A stretch of DNA of 64,000 nucleotides from Chondrus crispus (GCF_000350225.1 NW_005179052.1:34156-98155), one strand, 5' to 3'; numbered from the stretch's first letter, positions 9,204 to 20,765 are shown. Numbers and translations are program-made. The notes: generated from the letters alone by a model not told the origin.

Positions 9204-11935
9204 AGAGGGGAATCTCGCATGAGTCGCGAGAGGCACAGGGTCGACGTACTGTGCCCGGGGCTCAGCCCCGTTCCCCGTCTCTAAAGGAAAAATCAGGCCT
9301 CGAGGAGGAGGTTGTTGGATTGGTGGATAAGCCCAAAGGGCCAGCTCAAGTCAAGAAAATTTTGAGCCGAGCCCGAGATCATCCGCTGGAAGAAGTTCGA
9401 AGACCCTGGTACAGGGTTAAGCGAAGGGAGTGTCCCGAGAAGATTTTGGTTCTTGCGCGAAAAAACTACAAAGTTTACGCGGACATCGGACCCACAATTG
9501 GATTGATGAGCCGGGTGTTGTCTGTTTTAGACACCGGCGCGGGACCAAACCTTGTGCGAAAATCGGAACTCCCAGCTGGAATGGAATCTCTAGTGTCCTA
9601 CGGACCGACCCAAGATATCGGCGACGCGAACAGTAGGCCACTCCGGACTCTCGGCACAATTAGAATGCCTGTGACGCTTGGAAAATTTGTGGCCGCAGCC
9701 GAGTTTATTGTGTGCGAAAAACTAGCCGTCCCGCTATTTCTAGGCTCGGACTACTGTGACCGGTTTGTGGAAGCAATTAATCCAAGGAAGAAAACGGTTG
9801 AGTTGGCGGATTTCTCGGAGGTCCCGATAGTTAGGCGGTTCTCGACGAGAAAAGGGAAGAAGAATCTCGTCGCGGGAGAGGACGAGAATGATGGAAAGGG
9901 GGAGCGAATTTCCCCTAAGGTAAAAGTGGCAAGAGCCACGACTATCGAGCCAGGGACGCAACGCGTCGTGGAATGCACCTCGAAGAGGGCGGGCTTGGTT
10001 GTGGTTCAGCCGTACTCGTCGTTGTACGAAAGTCACGGGTTGACGTGCACGAATGGTGTCGTTCAGGTTGAGCCTGACAGGCCATTTCGTTTACTCGTTG
10101 CGAATTTTAGGACGTACCCTGTCAGGGGGCAAAAAGGCCAAGTGGTGGCAGAATTACTACCGCACCCGGGAGCCGCGCTCGAGAGCAAAACCACCATTGG
10201 TGAAGTTCTCGGAATTCAAGAAAGGAAGAAGGAAAATTTTCCTAATTCCACCAAGACGCCTACGACCGAGACAAGATGCGAACCGTCGGATCAAGCGCGC
10301 GAGAACGAGCCAGAAGAACGGTCGGCAGGGCTCTCCGCGTCGGCAGCTACGAAGCCGCAACGCAGGATTGAGCCGCCACCGCCGGACGTGGAGGACCTCG
10401 ACCTGAGCCACGTGCCGGAACGGCTGCGCGAGCGGTTCCGTCGGATGTTGAAGAAGTATTCAAGGATGTTGGATGGGACGCTTGGCGAAATTAATACCAC
10501 CGTCTATCGGATCGAGTTGATCCCCGAGACTCGCCCCATCTCACAAGCCCCGTATCGGGCCGGACCTAAAGCCCGCGAAGTAGAAGATGCAGAGGTGCAG
10601 AAGATGTTGGAGGCAGGAGTGATAGAACCAGCGCAGTCAGAATGGGCGTCGCCCGTGTTGCTGGTGCCCAAGCCGGATGGGTCAATGCGTTTTTGCGTAG
10701 ACTACTGCAGGCTGAACGCAGTAACGGTGAAGGACACGTACCCCTTACCGCGCATGGATGAGTGCCTGGACTCGCTTGGTGACACCAAGGTTTTCTCCGC
10801 GTTGGACGCGATATCGGGATATTGGCAGATGCCTATCCCTGAGCGCTACCGCGACAAGACCGCATTTTCGTCTCACTCAGGACTGTATCGCTTCTCAAGA
10901 ATGCCCTTCGGGCTAACTAACGCGCCAGCGACGTTTCAGAGAGCAATGGATATCCTGCTCTCTCCGTTCCGTTGGAAGTGCTGTTTGGTGTATCTGGACG
11001 ACATAATAATTTTTAGCAAGTCGTGGGAGGAGCACATCGTGCACGTGGATGAAATACTTTCTGTATTGGAGAAGGCAGGTGTGAAGCTCAAGCTTCGCAA
11101 GTGTGAATTTTTCGTCGAAAAGATCAAGTACCTGGGCCATGTCGTTCGGCCAGGTACATTGGAAGTGGACGCTGCGCGAACCGTCGCATTGGAACAAGTG
11201 AGGTACCCTCAAACGCAGACCCAGCTCAGGAGCTTCTTGGGACTTTGTAATGTCTACCGCAGATTCGTTCCGCATTATGCGAAAATCGCGCATCCGCTCA
11301 ATCAACTGTTGAAGAAAGGACAACCGGTCCAGTTGGAAGGATTCGACGAACCGTGCAAGAAAGCTTTTCATAAGCTCAAGGACGCCATCTTGGCACCGCC
11401 GGTGTTGGCGCTGCCGAAGAAAGACCTACCCTACTCGGTAGATACCGATGCAAGCGACTACCAAATAGGCGCTGCACTATTTCAAACACACCCGGATGCG
11501 CAACGCAAACCCATCGGGTTCTTTTCAAGAACGTTAGCTGCAGCCGAGAGAAACTATTCTGTATCAGAAAAAGAATGTCTAGCCGTAATTTGGGCCGTAC
11601 AGACTTTAAGACCATATCTATATGGCGAGCACTTCGTCGTGCATACCGACCATGCCTCATTGAGGTGGTTGATGAACGTAACCGAGCCCAGCGGGAGATT
11701 AATCCGATGGAGGCTACGCCTCTCGGATTTCGATTTTGAAATCAAGTACAAAAAGGGAAAGGCTAACAGCCAGGAGGACGCTTTGTCAAGGTTGCGAACC
11801 GCAGGAGAAACCGTCGACGAAATCGACGACGAAATCCCTTGCTTTATGACCGAACCGGCCGAGGGTAAAGTGGAGGACGAGGACAGTTTTGACGGGGTAG
11901 ACGACATCCTCGCTCTTAAGGGGGGGCGCCTCTGA
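9074..11935 (+). CDS. pol: pol part 1 of element C: protease, reverse transcriptase, RNase H
   Basis: Intact 953-codon frame, -1 relative to gag. It was probably expressed by frameshifting, since the first codon here is not an obvious translation start. Aspartic protease motif LDTGAGPN near 9530. The RT spans roughly 10500-11160, with PLPRMDE, the fingers/palm ALD-x-SGYWQ, MPFGL-TNAP, and the catalytic YLDD at about 10996-11007. RNase H follows with DTDAS and an E-K-E-C-L block. The frame stops at 11935 after a run of seven G (11920-11926), and the homologous continuation is in the +1 frame, so one base has been gained there or a shift is used. No stop codon interrupts the catalytic domains. 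Confidence 0.92.
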   Translation: MVRFADGEHAECFNAEVEPTLQSAHRGARAVGCEKDPAAAGKLERGISHESREAQGRRTVPGAQPRSPSLKEKSGLEEEVVGLVDKPKGPAQVKKILSRARDHPLEEVRRPWYRVKRRECPEKILVLARKNYKVYADIGPTIGLMSRVLSVLDTGAGPNLVRKSELPAGMESLVSYGPTQDIGDANSRPLRTLGTIRMPVTLGKFVAAAEFIVCEKLAVPLFLGSDYCDRFVEAINPRKKTVELADFSEVPIVRRFSTRKGKKNLVAGEDENDGKGERISPKVKVARATTIEPGTQRVVECTSKRAGLVVVQPYSSLYESHGLTCTNGVVQVEPDRPFRLLVANFRTYPVRGQKGQVVAELLPHPGAALESKTTIGEVLGIQERKKENFPNSTKTPTTETRCEPSDQARENEPEERSAGLSASAATKPQRRIEPPPPDVEDLDLSHVPERLRERFRRMLKKYSRMLDGTLGEINTTVYRIELIPETRPISQAPYRAGPKAREVEDAEVQKMLEAGVIEPAQSEWASPVLLVPKPDGSMRFCVDYCRLNAVTVKDTYPLPRMDECLDSLGDTKVFSALDAISGYWQMPIPERYRDKTAFSSHSGLYRFSRMPFGLTNAPATFQRAMDILLSPFRWKCCLVYLDDIIIFSKSWEEHIVHVDEILSVLEKAGVKLKLRKCEFFVEKIKYLGHVVRPGTLEVDAARTVALEQVRYPQTQTQLRSFLGLCNVYRRFVPHYAKIAHPLNQLLKKGQPVQLEGFDEPCKKAFHKLKDAILAPPVLALPKKDLPYSVDTDASDYQIGAALFQTHPDAQRKPIGFFSRTLAAAERNYSVSEKECLAVIWAVQTLRPYLYGEHFVVHTDHASLRWLMNVTEPSGRLIRWRLRLSDFDFEIKYKKGKANSQEDALSRLRTAGETVDEIDDEIPCFMTEPAEGKVEDEDSFDGVDDILALKGGRL

Positions 11936-13655
11936 TCGCCTCGATCACTTCCAAGCTGTCATTCCGGAGGATTTCATTCGCGAGCAAGCCGTCGACCCCT
12001 TCTGCAACCGCATCAAGGAAGAAATGGACGCCGGAAAGGTGAGAACGTTCAGCGCGGAGACCGAGGAACTCGAAGGAACTCTATGCCGTACCGCGGCAGA
12101 GTTTGTACAAGTTGTAATACCACAATCGTTAAGGGACCGCGTCCTAGGGTTGAGCCACTACGCAAAATTGGCAGGCCACTCGGGAGGCAGGAAACTTTAC
12201 AAGACTTTGAGAAGGTATTTTTATTGGCCTACGATGGCCCTAGACTGCTATGCAGTCGCGAAGAATTGCGCCGCATGTGCGCGGGAAAGGGTGAAGTTAA
12301 GAAAAAACACGAAGGAAATGAAGCTGTTCACGCCCAAAGCGCCGCTGGAATTTGTCGCCATCGACATCCTCGGCGAGCTAATTACAACTAAGCGAGGAAA
12401 TCGATATATTCTCGTGATCAGCGATCGATACTCGAAACTGGTACGAACCGGTCCGTTGAAGAAGATATCAGCTGCGCACATCGCACAAGCCTTCGTTCAC
12501 CATTGGGTATTCGTGTACGGACCGCCGGTCAAGCTGCTGTCCGACAATGGAACAAAGTTCACGGCCCGGTTCTTTCAGAACGTCTGTCGAATTCTCGGCA
12601 TCCGCAATGTGTTCACGACTACGTACCACCCGCAAGCCAACGGCCAAGTTGAGAGATTTAACCGCACGCTGGCTTCCGCGTTGCGAAAATACGTTGGAGA
12701 GCACCCCAAGGACTGGGACTTATTTAGCGACGCTGTGACGTTCGCCTACAACACACAAGTTCATCGAACTACGAACATTGCGCCCTTCGAGCTGGTGTTG
12801 GCTCTGGCGCCGAGAAACATTGCGTTACAAGCGCAACCAACATTGGAGAATTTCAGCACGTCACGAGCATACTACCTGAAATGGCAGTCGTGGTTGGAGA
12901 GCCTAATGCGAGGCGTCGATAGGAGTTTGCGGAAGGAACAAGCCCGGTACAAGCGAAATTTCGACGCACGCCTTCGTAAACCGCAATATGAGATCCCACC
13001 GGGGTCCTACGTGTTCCTCCGGAAGGAGCAGGGCACAGCTAGCGAACCGAAACACAAGCTTGCACAAGTCGCTACAGGACCTTATCAGGTTAAAAGATCG
13101 GATCAACATACGGTAGTCATTGCCATTGGCGATCAGGAGGAACGCGTATCGCGAGACAGGGTGGAGTTAGCCCCAAGCCCGATGGACTACGCGCCGATAA
13201 CTGGCCTACGTCAAGCGCTACAGTTCTTGGGAGCGCCGGAGCTCAACGAAGAAGGAGAGGTAATGGAGGACGAGGAATGTCCTCACACCCGTGCGCCTAC
13301 GTCAGGGGACCAGGACAATCTAATTAGTCAGGCGCCGACAGCGGAGACATCTCCGGACCTACGCGATTTCGGAAAGTCCAGAGAAGAGGACGAGTTGGAA
13401 GATCTTCAGGAGGGGGAAGAGCACAGTTCAGAGAAAGGAGAGGAAACGGAAAATACGGAATACGTAATCGATCGGGTCGCCGACCACGATTATCAAAATG
13501 GTAATTTGATTCTCAAGGTGGAATGGTACGGCTATACGCCCGAGGACGCGACGTGGGAGCCCATTGAGCAATTACCCCGCAGCACGGCCGTCACGTATTT
13601 CCGGAGGAAGAAACTGCCCCTCCCGCCGCAAGTCGCACGCGCGAGACCGGGATGA
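11927..13655 (+). CDS. pol: pol part 2 of element C: integrase with chromodomain
   Basis: Continuation of pol after the G7 frameshift. The ATG at 12024 is internal, and homology begins upstream of it. The HHCC zinc-binding domain (H-x3-LAGHSGG ... C-x2-C) is near 12160-12290. The integrase catalytic core has D in AIDILGE, D in SDNGTKF and E in NGQVERFNRT. The C-terminal part carries an acidic linker and a chromodomain (EYVIDRV, then V-E-W-Y-G-Y, then TWEP) at about 13459-13610. Chromodomain fusions define chromoviruses and target integration to marked chromatin. No stop codons occur to 13655. Confidence 0.92.
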
Positions 13656-14617
13656 GCTCCATACGCAATGTGATGATGGAAAGCGAAAAGAAGACGCCAG
13701 CCGCAACCAGTTTCCTATGTTTTTACCTTCTTAACTATTCTGTTTCGTTTTTGTTTTTTTGGTTGTTTTGTTTTTTTAAGTTTGTTTTCCCTTCCCGAGA
13801 CGCACCTAGGTCGGTCATTCCGGAAGGATCGTGCGTAATGTCAGAAGAACACGACAGGCGCCCAAGGGCGACAAGGGACTGCGAACCGCCGATCGTGATT
13901 AAGGCTACACGCTGTATCTCGAGTCGAGGAAGGAGAGGACGGATCACGTGAAGGAAGTTCAGAGAGACAAGTGTCGCGAGGAAAAACGCGGAACACAGAA
14001 GGGTTGTGTGAATTTTAACAATGATCCGGGAACGGCACCGACGATTGAGAGGCATAGGGCGTTAAGAAAGGCGTGAAGTCGAGTTCGAGAGACTGGGACG
14101 GCCGGCAACACACCACCGGTGTCGCCCACGCCCAGAATGAGTCGAATAGAAGCCCTGATGGGAACGTCGTTGACGTACAGCGATCGATCGTGCGATACCA
14201 CGCCTAGCGTTTGTCTTATTCTTTTGTCGTCAATTCTTTTTTTTTGTTTTGTATCGCGCAGAAGGACGCGCACGGAAGCGAGAAAGGGTAAATTCCTGTC
14301 GACAAGACAACCTCCCGTAGTTCGGGGGGGAGCCAAAAGGGATAACGCCGAGTCGGTCGGAATGCTGTCCCGCGCAGGAAGAACGAGAAGGTGTGGAAAA
14401 GAGGCAGTTGAAATGCGCGGGCACGCCCACGTGAACGAGACGAATCAAGAGGACGTGGACGATGTGAAGCGCACCGCGGAGAGAGAGAGTAGCGATAGTC
14501 GCCGGCATCGCGATCACAGGAAATGAGAGAAGGAAACTGGAATGAGTTAGGCGATTCTGCATCGGACCCCCTCACATGAATGAAGCAGCGTGCGCTGCCA
14601 TGCCATGAAATGGAAAA

Positions 14618-14735
14618 ATTTACTGTAGTCTCAGGCTGAGGTAATACACCTCCTTGGATACGATCACGCGTTGCCGCCGCGCACACGTGAAGGGACGCTT
14701 GGATCAGTGACACGCCCTCGTGGGGCATGATTTAA
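14618..14735. repeat. Conserved noncoding block shared with element D
   Basis: Contains CTGTAGTCTCAGGCTGAGGT and the downstream GGACGCTTGGATCAG and CGCCCTCGTG strings seen at 780-892 in D. It lies about 1 kb downstream of the pol stop in C. Confidence 0.6.
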
Positions 14736-17438
14736 TCAAAAAAAATGGGGATGCCGGCAGGGAGCTGCTGGACGGGCGGTGAAAGTTGAAAATTGAACAC
14801 TGGTCAGTCTTCGAAATTTTAATCAAAATTAAGGGAAGGTACGGAACTTGTCGGTCATACGAGAACGGGGTGTCGCTTGCTATAGCCAACGGCACAAGTA
14901 TCCGAGGCCGTCCGGAAGCCCCGTCACTAACCATCGCGCGCGACGCTGACCACAACACAGAACGACGACGCCGCCGGAAACGTTTCAAAGGCGGTGACTA
15001 CGATCGGCGAACTGAGAGACCGACGCTCGACGAGCGGGAGGGTCCTCCCACACGAGCACATGACATGCAGACTTCGAAGAAGACCGCGTGTAAGTTGTCG
15101 CACACACTCGCCTAGGAAGGCTGCCCCTTCCTGCGCCAGACCGCGAATATTTTCGTGAAAGACTTCGTCGTTCGAGGCAGCAACAAAGGAAAGAAAAACA
15201 GGTAAACAAGAGACAAGGGAAACGGCATTTGCTTTCTTCATTTATGAGGTGACGGAGAGTCACTCCCCAGTCTCCTCCTCGCACGCCCTAGAGGACCACT
15301 GCGGCGAGAACGACTCCAGCGGAGAGAATGGGTAGCTCGACGAGCTTGATTACGGTGATCAGTCCGTCGGTCATGACGACTGCCGATGTCACAGCTCACG
15401 TCAATTTTTTTTACCCCGAGCGACCAACCGTGAGGGTCCCTCCCCTTTCCTTTCCATGTCCTTTTCCCCTCTTTTCTTTGATTCCCCTCCCTATTCCCCT
15501 ACCTTTCTACTTTATTATTTCTTTCTGTCCTCCTTCTATCTGTTTTTTTGCGAAGGCAGTGAAGTGCAACGAAACACAGGGAGGAGATGGAGAGTGTCGT
15601 TGTTCAAGCCTGGGGCAAGGGACGCGTCCCCCACGTACCAAAATCGAAGATGTCGCGAGTGGCCTTGGCAAGGGCGACGACGCTCCCCAACATCACCAAA
15701 ATTCCCCAACTCCCTCTAGGACACAACTATAGGAGGACTGTCAAGCCCCCTCGCGATGGAGGACCAGAGAGACATGTTCTGCCTCTACGCTCAATTTTAT
15801 TTGGACTAGATATGTACCCGAACCGGTATGCAACGCACGAAGACAGTAGAGGCATCGCACGAATGGCCTGTCTCACGGAGATCGTGGTCGACCACGAACG
15901 GAATTTTTCCCAGTATAAGAGCAGAGACAAGGACGGTCAAATAACACAATCGTCGCGCTGGTGACGCAGTCGCCATTGTTTTCCCACTTAATGGGAAATT
16001 CGAAGGGACGATGCTTTTCAAGCTCGTTCCCAGTCGCGAGAAAGAGAGAAGCCCCACTCTTGACGGGAAAAAGGATCCCTCCGATACGAGGGCAACGTGT
16101 GCAGCAAGACGCTGTCATACAAGAAGACATAAATATATAAGGGGGCGACGCCCCGTATACTCGGACAGCAGGGTTGCCCGATACCATTTCTTACTTTATT
16201 TATTGATGCATTTGGAAGGATGGAAGTCCTCGAAGGGGACGGCAGTTTTCCGGGCTCATAGGAACGAGGTAGAAAATGGGGGAATGACGAGTGAGCAACA
16301 TTGACAGGATCACCGGTGCGTGCTTCAATCTTGAAGGCTTCCGAGGGATTGGGCTGAGGCCCAACGCACAGGACGAGGAGGTTCGCGTACTGTAGAGTGG
16401 TTCAAACTACGATTCGACGATACATTATATGAGGCGGTCGAGGACCAAGGAAGCCGAGTGGAGAGCCACTACGTGGGGGACCCGTTCGAAGTCCTCTAAG
16501 ATGAGATCCCGTTATGGAGCCGAATGGGGGCGTCCCCGTCGTCGGTCGCTCGCAATTAATGACAAAGTAACAGAGAGCGTCGCTACGCCAAGTGTGTGCC
16601 TACGTGATGGAAGATACCAGGCCGAGAGTGAATGAACTGATGATGGAAAAGGTGGCGTGGGACGAAGAAATACTAAACTCACGGCCCTACGCAGTAACCA
16701 TGATGAAGTGTCGTGGACAGGAGACCAAGTACAACGAGGAGAAAATTTATTACTCACTATTGTTTCAATCACAGGGGCGCGACATTCTGCGTCATACTGT
16801 AGAAGAACGCGTACCCGGTCTCGTTGAGAGTATTTGAGGGAGACTGAAGAAGCTCCACACAACGCTTTCTATTTTAGAGGCGCTACATAGCTATAGAAAG
16901 CTCAAAAGGATGGGAGAAGATATGTGAGAGCCTGCGTAGCCTCTGCGTATTGGTCGAATGGGCGACATGTGTGCGGAGAAGAACGCGCATGGAGGGACAA
17001 GTTTGTGTCTTGATCGCTGTCATTTGTTGGACCCCTTGGGGCAACTCAAGGGAGGAGTAAAACGGATTATCAATAAGAGGGAAGATCGGCACCGTCGGGA
17101 AAGAGGAACGCGACAGCGGTGATGGTACGCCAACAAAAAAAGAGGAGGGAAATGAGACGAGGAAAAAGAGAAGGAAATGGCAGAATGGGGATGCGGCCGC
17201 AGAGGCGGGGCGCATACAAAAAAAGAGGAGGAAATTAAAAGTCCGAGGAAACGGGCGGAGTCAGAGACTCCAAAGAGGACATCGGTTCCTCGACGAGGAG
17301 TTCAGCCGGACAATGGATCAGCCCGACATTCGAGGAAGAGTGTACCTGCATGTACCGTTCGGCGTTTCGCTAACGAACGGTACGGGGAAAGAGAAGAGGA
17401 GGAAAGTGAAGGTAACGGGGGATACGCAGGTGATTCAT

Positions 17439-17444
17439 TTTATT
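17439..17444 (-). terminator. Polyadenylation signal AATAAA for the element C antisense ORF
   Basis: AATAAA on the minus strand about 96 nt past the antisense ORF stop. The placement parallels D (about 110 nt) and B (about 42 nt). Confidence 0.5.
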
Positions 17445-17539
17445 ATCCAAAAGCTACAGGATGACGTCAATAACCAGACGTCACCCCAAACGGGTAATAA
17501 TCCGAGAACGGATCACGGGAAGTCGCTCTAAGCGGCAGG

Positions 17540-19204
17540 TCATTGGGGCAGCACACCCAAGGATTTTTCCTTTGGGAGTGAGGTAACGAGTCGAGCAAGG
17601 ACTCGCAAATCATCGAGGGAAGCCCCTTGGAGAGCTTCACCTTCGATGCCATGAGCGCGGAGCAATGTGCAGTAGATGTCAATGGCTCCGTCGCTCTTTT
17701 TGGGAATTGATGGGGACGGTGGGGAAGACAACGCTTCCCTAACCGACAGAGTTTCGGTATGCCCTGCCGAGGGGATATCGACAGCAGGAGGAGCAGCGGC
17801 AGGGGCTACAAGGAGAGGGGAATCTGGAGCAGACGGTCGGGGGCAAACGTCGTCTGCGCGGGGATCTATGGCTCGTATGGGAGCTACGTCAGGAGTTGGA
17901 ACTTGGTTGCCGAATTGGCGACTGAGGCGCGCTTCGGAGGGAGAGCACAAGGCGGATGTCCAAGGGTTGAACCAGACAAAGTCACCCGCCGCACTGTGAC
18001 TTCGTCCGGGAGAAAAGGACGGGCGTCGCCTCGCGAAGGATCGGGATGAGTTGATAGGCGGAACAACATCCCAGTCGACCTGATTGATCTTTTCGAGTAA
18101 AGAGTGCAGTTCGAAGTCGGTGTCGGCTCCGCCCAAGGGCACAGTATAGTCCAAAAGGCACATGAGCTCGACGAGCTTCGGAGGAAGATACCACAGCCGC
18201 CAACAATCGTACGCCTCCCAGAGCAAGGTGGCGGCTACCTTCACGCATCACTCCGTCAAAAAGACAACCCACAACCCGTGACGAGGATCAGTGAGATGGC
18301 TTCCAAAGTAGGTAAGGATGGGACCGAGCTCTGCCCAAAACCCTTGGCAGACCTCAAATTGTCCCCACCACGAGGGGAGTTGCTGGTACCGGTTGGGATA
18401 GTGTGACCGAGCAATTTCCCCCGCCTCAACCATTTGGTAAGCTAGGAAATATCCCGTGTCCGATCTCATCTTACGCTCGAATCGGACCGTATGCTGGAAG
18501 AAGGGGATGTTCCCGCGTTTCGTATATCGGAAATTGAGGGGGAGGATTGCGCGCGTGTATGACAGGGCATCGTTAGTCACCGTCAGTTGGTTATGCCACA
18601 GGCGGTCCGCCTCGAGCACGGGGTCACCCCGTGTCCAGCTGAGGAGGTTTTCAAGGTAATCACGTTCCCCCTCCGTGCGAAACTTCCACGTGTCACATCC
18701 GAAGGACGGAGGGATGAGGGCATCGGATAGGGATAGGTCGAGGCGGTCGAGAACGGCTTCCATGAACCGCAGGGATAGGCCCTGTCGGCCACGAGGGGAG
18801 GAACGACGCAGGATAGAAGGGGGAATGGCGACACGGGCACGCCAATCGTAGGAGGAAATGGCTTGAAGGGGAAGGTGACCCGGCAACATCCCCGCACCGT
18901 CGGCAAAGTCGCGCCCGATGCTAGTGACGTCGCGCACGTCGATGGCGGAAAACCAAGGAGTGGCCGCGCACAGTAAGGGATAGTCGCGCATGGATTTACC
19001 TTGGAGCTCGGATAGTGAGGGGTATCGACAAGGGGCTGATGAAGGATGGAGATCGGGATGAAAGACCGGTTCAGGAACGTTGGTGTTCGGGGGAAGTCGG
19101 GGTATGGAAGGAAGGTCGCTAGGAATGGAAGGCGTGTGTGAGAAGCCCACACCGCGGCGACCGCGGGCGGTATGTCCGACAGTGGGATCCGATGAAGGAA
19201 ACAT
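17540..19204 (-). pseudogene. Element C antisense ORF (aORF), 554 codons with a single TGA
   Basis: Unknown protein, encoded opposite to gag-pol. The start is the MFPSS ATG at 19204, shared with D; upstream in-frame codons in C are not conserved. The single lesion is TGA at 18248-18250 (codon 319), where D and B have tryptophan in L[TS]EW. Blocks by codon: RG-x3-FF-x-H at 230-238; YPNRY..LPSWWGQFE at about 269-284; LTE-(W) at 316-319; LL-x-E-x-YDCW after 327; PLGGAD then a DWD at about 357-379; an Arg/Ser stretch (RSFARRRPSFSP); DFVWFNPW at 408-415; a Pro/Ala linker; and a helical tail with LLRAHG. The ending in LPKEK matches D. No known domain was recognised. The intact frame apart from one nonsense codon argues that it was recently coding. 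Confidence 0.8.
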
Positions 19205-19302
19205 GGAGATCGTCGTACTCTCACGCGAGCGGCGACCGATGGTCGGGAGAAAAAGGAAGAAGTTGGGAAGCAAGGGAGTGAGGCCGCTGCGCGAGAGCGC
19301 TC

Positions 19303-19312
19303 AGAAGGGGGA
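19303..19312 (+). other. Polypurine tract of element C
   Basis: AGAAGGGGGA two bases before the 3' LTR start. It corresponds to GGAAGGGGGA in D. Confidence 0.65.
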
Positions 19313-19314
19313 TA

Positions 19315-20338
19315 TGTAGTGCAATACGCACCTGGAAAGGGGGGTGAAAAGAAAGGAAAACATTTGGATATGAAAAGTAGTCCGGGTTTGGGGGACACAC
19401 GTGTGAATAATTGCACAGTTTTAATTTTTAATTATTTTATTTTATTTAGTTAATTAGTTGGCATTAATTTTGCTGACACTAGATTAGATCTAGAATCTAG
19501 AGCCGGGAACTACTGTACTCGCCCCGGCGGGGCTCTATATAACTTAGCCCTTTGACCGAACAAGTCAATGAACCAACCCGAGTTGCCGGAGTTGAATGTC
19601 GCCTTGGTCGAAGTCCGTCTCTACCAAGACGCTCCCTTTTACCTAAGCCTACGGCATCCTCTATCGCTCCGGGGTCCCCTTCCTTTTCCCTCTATTTCCC
19701 AATCGAACCCGAGTTGCCGGAGTTGAATGTCGCCTTGGTCGAAGTCCGTCTCTACCAAGACGCTCCCTTTTACCTAAGCCTACGGCATCCTCTATCGCTC
19801 GGGGTTCCGTTTTCTCTTTCTTTTATTTCCCTATCCTTTTCTATCTCTAATTCTGCCTATTTTCCCCTAATCTTGTGTTGGTGCCGTCGGCCTCGGTTGC
19901 GACCGAACCGGTGTAGGTGTTTCGAGCCATCGGGCGGCACGGTTGACGTAGCGCTGCTACTTTCATTTCATCCCGTCGGGCTGCGTTGCGACGCCCCCGT
20001 CGAAGGCCTTGTCGCGTTACAAGGTGTCGAAGAAGCTCAACGAGCATTGGCCTTACAACCCAGTGGAACCGGGGTATCTACGTACGCGCCCCGCCCCACA
20101 CTCGTCGAGCAGATCTCTTCGCACGTCTCCACCACCACGATCCCGGGCCGGGCTATTTCTCTGTGCCCCCCCCATCAGGGATCCGAGCTACTACGAGTCG
20201 CAAGCTCGTTTAAACGGAGAAGGGAGAGTCGGACACTCCGTAGCGCTGTGCCATCGGCAGTTCTTCTTTTTGTTGCTGTTGTTGTTTTTGCTGGACCATC
20301 GGACCGCGGTCTCTGCCAGACAAGCGCATTGGACTACA
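19315..20338 (+). repeat. Element C 3' LTR (1024 bp)
   Basis: Starts TGTAGTGCAAT and ends ATTGGACTACA (one change from the consensus end), directly followed by the ATTCT duplication. Carries TATATA at 19537-19542 and the 131-bp tandem pair, but a single 157-bp unit. Confidence 0.93.
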
Positions 20339-20343
20339 ATTCT

Positions 20344-20765
20344 GTTGGTTCCATTGGAGTCGGTCGCGACAGATCCGGTGTAGGTGTGTTAGCCATCGGG
20401 CAACACGTTGTGTAGCGCTGCTACTGTTTCAAGTTCGGTAGGATGGCTGTTCTAACGACGCCTCCGTCGAAGGTCTTACTGTATAAGACAGAGTTGGTAC
20501 CACCTACCGCGATCGCGATCGTGCTGGTGAGGGTGTTTTTAGCCATCGGGCAACACGTCGATAGTAGCGTTGCTACACGGTTACGATCCCGTCGGGTAGT
20601 GCTGAACAAGTCCCCGTCGAAGACCTTGAGTTATACGCAAGGTGCTGAAGACGATCGTCGAGCATTGGCCTTACAACCCAGCGAACCGCGGTTACATTCT
20701 CGTACACAAGCCCAACCCGCACTCGCCGAGCACTCAAGTCTTCACAAGTCTCTACCACCATTATC
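20344..20765 (+). repeat. Element D 3' LTR, middle segment
   Basis: Resumes after the second ATTCT and resembles the C LTR (GCGAC..CCGGTGTAGGTGT, AGCCATCGGGCAACACG). It contains two imperfect tandem units starting at 20344 and 20493. It is interrupted at about 20765 by an inverted LTR fragment. Confidence 0.7.

Larger units (their letters stand above)
13656..17539. other. Element C spacer between pol and the antisense ORF
   Basis: Nearly 4 kb with no credible gene on either strand. It starts with a T-rich tract (13705-13790) and contains the block conserved with D (14618-14735). Only scattered similarity to D 1-3108 is visible, so it may carry RNA packaging or control elements, or be inert. 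Confidence 0.65.
5594..20338 (+). mobile_element. Element C: full-length Ty3/gypsy chromovirus with antisense ORF
   Basis: Bounded by LTRs 5594-6775 and 19315-20338, both starting TGTAGTGCAAT, with target duplication ATTCT at 5589-5593 and 20339-20343. Interior order: primer site, gag, pol (protease, RT, RNase H, integrase, chromodomain), a 3.9-kb spacer, an antisense ORF on the minus strand, and a polypurine tract. It is inserted in the 3' LTR of element D. By eye the LTRs differ at roughly 20 positions plus one tandem-repeat unit, so the insertion is fairly young. gag has two frameshifts and pol has one, so this copy is probably not autonomous. Confidence 0.93.

Noticed and set aside
17540-18244. 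Treating the part after the C TGA as a separate gene
   Set aside because: It is the same frame, separated by one TGA where D and B have tryptophan, and it has no ATG of its own at the junction.
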